From contig JAPPDN010000788.1 of the NCBI GenBank assembly GCA_028824575.1, positions 1-6,497 on the forward strand: a stretch of DNA of 6,497 bases, given 5' to 3'. The notes under the pieces were generated by a model. That model saw only the letters and a list, made by a program, of their open reading frames with translations, did not search any database and had not been told where the DNA came from. The DNA is from Candidatus Poribacteria bacterium (lineage in GTDB: Bacteria > Poribacteria > WGA-4E > WGA-3G). Positions 6,207 through 6,497 of the stretch are shown here, in pieces (position 1 is the stretch's first letter; every line of letters begins with the position of its first letter). The position numbers and the translations under genes were made by a program.

Positions 6207-6277
6207 AGAAGCATGCTGTGGCAGTAACAATATATTTACCTACCACAAGAGGTCTCTTAACTGACAACTGACAACTA
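6202..6277. repeat. Imperfect palindromic repeat with heptamer tail, before rsmG
   Basis: AGTTAAGA (6202-6209) pairs perfectly with TCTTAACT (6255-6262). After an interrupted middle, TGTGG (6217-6221) pairs with CCACA (6243-6247), and AG plus TAA (6223-6227) pairs with TTA and CT (6236-6241, one bulge). The loop is CAATATAT. The right arm runs into heptamers AACTGAC, AACTGAC, AACTA (6259-6277) that end at the base before the rsmG ATG. The left arm carries, inverted, the core seen before mnmG. The CTCTTAACTGA junction is shared with the elements before recR and mnmG, so this is another member of the family. Confidence 0.75.
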
Positions 6278-6497
6278 ATGTTGGCACAAGACAAGCACGT
6301 TTTATTAAAAGAAACTTTCAATCGGCATGGGTTTTCGTTAACCATGTATCAGGCAACACAGTTTGACAAGTATCGTGCCGAACTGCTTCGGTGGAATGCG
6401 CGTATGAACCTGACCGCAATCACAGATGAGAATGAGATTGTTCATAAGCATTTTCTTGATTCCTTAAGTGTTTTGGAGCATATAGCACTTAAAAAAT
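6278..6497 (+). CDS. rsmG: 16S rRNA (guanine-N7)-methyltransferase RsmG (GidB), 5' part only
   Basis: S-adenosylmethionine-dependent methyltransferase that makes m7G in the 530 loop of 16S rRNA (G527 in E. coli numbering). Only the first 73 codons are present; the gene runs off the window. The translation contains FSLTMYQATQFDKYRAELLRWNARMNLTAI, matching the family pattern in which an LxxWNxxxNLTAI helix precedes the methyltransferase domain. It continues with DENEIVHKHFLDSLSVLEH, equivalent to the conserved HxxDSL block. The SAM-binding glycine motif would lie beyond the end. ATG 6278 gives an N-terminus of about the usual length. It follows the heptamer repeat directly and has no Shine-Dalgarno sequence at normal distance (the nearest, GAGG at 6249-6252, is 25 nt away). 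It lies directly behind mnmG, as in many genomes. Confidence 0.93.
   Translation, partial: MLAQDKHVLLKETFNRHGFSLTMYQATQFDKYRAELLRWNARMNLTAITDENEIVHKHFLDSLSVLEHIALKK

Overview
The window looks like chromosomal core-gene DNA from a bacterium. Every gene I can support is on the plus strand, coding density is high, and the base composition is moderate with no obvious island-like shift. The order is: 3' part of the signal recognition particle RNA gene, dnaX, ybaB/ebfC, recR, a secreted M28 / glutaminyl-cyclase-like metalloenzyme, mnmG (gidA), and the 5' part of rsmG (gidB). No phage, plasmid, transposase, CRISPR or tRNA gene is visible.

Layout. Positions 1-176 hold most of an SRP RNA whose tail continues well past the usual 100-nt core, so it is probably the long, Alu-domain type with its 5' end outside the window. 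It ends in a run of nine T. Positions 186-289 are a non-coding leader with a perfect 11-bp inverted repeat ahead of dnaX. dnaX (290-2080), ybaB (2215-2523) and recR (2621-3235) form the widely conserved replication/repair cluster: clamp loader, nucleoid-associated protein and recombination mediator. The recR stop codon directly abuts the start of an exported zinc hydrolase gene (3236-4201). After a 113-nt gap come mnmG (4315-6195) and rsmG (6278 to the window end), the usual tRNA wobble-uridine modification and 16S rRNA methylation pair. They are normally found near oriC or mnmE; no DnaA-box cluster is visible here.

The most unusual content is between the genes. The gaps before recR, mnmG and rsmG each carry an imperfect palindromic element. 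Each ends in a CTCTT(T)-(A)ACTGA motif followed by tandem heptamers built on ACTGANN, running up to or nearly up to the start codon. The mnmG and rsmG gaps also share a 17-nt core (15 of 17 identical) in opposite orientations. None of these three genes has a recognisable Shine-Dalgarno sequence at normal spacing, whereas dnaX, ybaB and the M28 gene do. The dnaX-ybaB gap has a separate pair of inverted repeats that may be a diverged relative.

Organism. The protein sequences are ordinary bacterial versions and do not fix a phylum. The long SRP RNA, the secreted glutaminyl-cyclase-like enzyme and the heptamer-tailed palindromes would fit an uncultured candidate-phylum bacterium. From memory, and unverified, similar heptamer repeats occur in Poribacteria-like genomes. 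That assignment is an inference only.
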